Positions 6,729-6,796 of a DNA stretch of 6,796 nucleotides are shown in pieces. Source of the stretch: Burkholderiaceae bacterium (lineage in GTDB: Bacteria; Pseudomonadota; Gammaproteobacteria; Burkholderiales; Burkholderiaceae). The notes under the pieces are model-generated. The model had not been told where the DNA came from and searched no databases. It saw only the letters and a program-made list of their open reading frames with translations. The stretch is from NCBI GenBank assembly GCA_017998575.1, contig JAGOCV010000224.1, forward strand, positions 1 to 6,796, given 5' to 3'. The first letter of the stretch is position 1. Every line of letters begins with the position of its first letter. The position numbers and the translations under genes were made by a program.

Positions 6729-6796
6729 TCACGCAGCCGCGAGGCTGGGCGTGGTGCGGGGCGCAGGGTCATTCGCCGGTTCGCCCACCACGGGCG
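6729..6796 (-). CDS. Possible C-terminal end of a minus-strand gene (partial)
   Basis: Reading leftward from the window edge, the frame starting at 6794 is open for 21 codons to a TGA at 6731-6729, giving a Pro/Ala/Thr-rich tail that ends TTPSLAAA. Most third positions are G or C, as in the genes of this window, and such a low-complexity tail is common at protein C-termini. Another minus-strand frame here is also open with similar third-position GC, so the reading is not unique. If real, the gene converges with the DHA2 gene, with 24 bases between stops. Nothing can be said about function. Confidence 0.3.
   Translation of the reverse strand, partial: PVVGEPANDPAPRTTPSLAAA

Overview
The window reads as an ordinary, gene-dense stretch of a high-GC bacterial chromosome. 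Strong G/C preference at third codon positions and the protein flavour (a RibH2-type lumazine synthase, a TSUP permease next to an FSR-like MFS carrier, a divergent AraC regulator) suggest a betaproteobacterium of the Burkholderiales, perhaps Comamonadaceae or Alcaligenaceae. That assignment is inference from sequence style; there is no rRNA or other marker. I see no insertion sequence, CRISPR array, tRNA, integrase or attachment site, and base use looks even from end to end.

Layout. Left block (3-1280, plus strand): a type II 6,7-dimethyl-8-ribityllumazine synthase (RibH2) followed after 21 bases by a class I SAM-dependent methyltransferase with a GTG start. Centre (1295-3321, minus strand): a two-gene transporter operon. 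It is read from a 12-TM MFS permease (start 3321) into a TauE/SafE-type (TSUP) permease, whose true start may be a CTG codon. The methyltransferase and TSUP genes converge with only 14 bases between stop codons. The MFS gene is divergent from an AraC-type regulator (3410-4285, plus), with an 88-base shared control region. Right block (4425-6704, plus): a DUF1428 (YbaA-like) protein, a PhnB-like VOC protein 16 bases later, and a 14-TM DHA2 (EmrB/QacA-type) MFS exporter 50 bases further on. The last 68 bases may carry the C-terminal end of a minus-strand gene.

How the genes may work together. The AraC regulator very likely controls the divergent MFS-TSUP operon, in the manner of NimR and its exporter NimT. 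The DUF1428-VOC-DHA2 set looks like one transcription unit, possibly for dealing with a small toxic compound, but no substrate can be named. RibH2 with its methyltransferase is the pairing with most room for new biology: an extra lumazine synthase apart from the usual rib genes beside an uncharacterised methyltransferase. I found no convincing evidence of a wholly new system.
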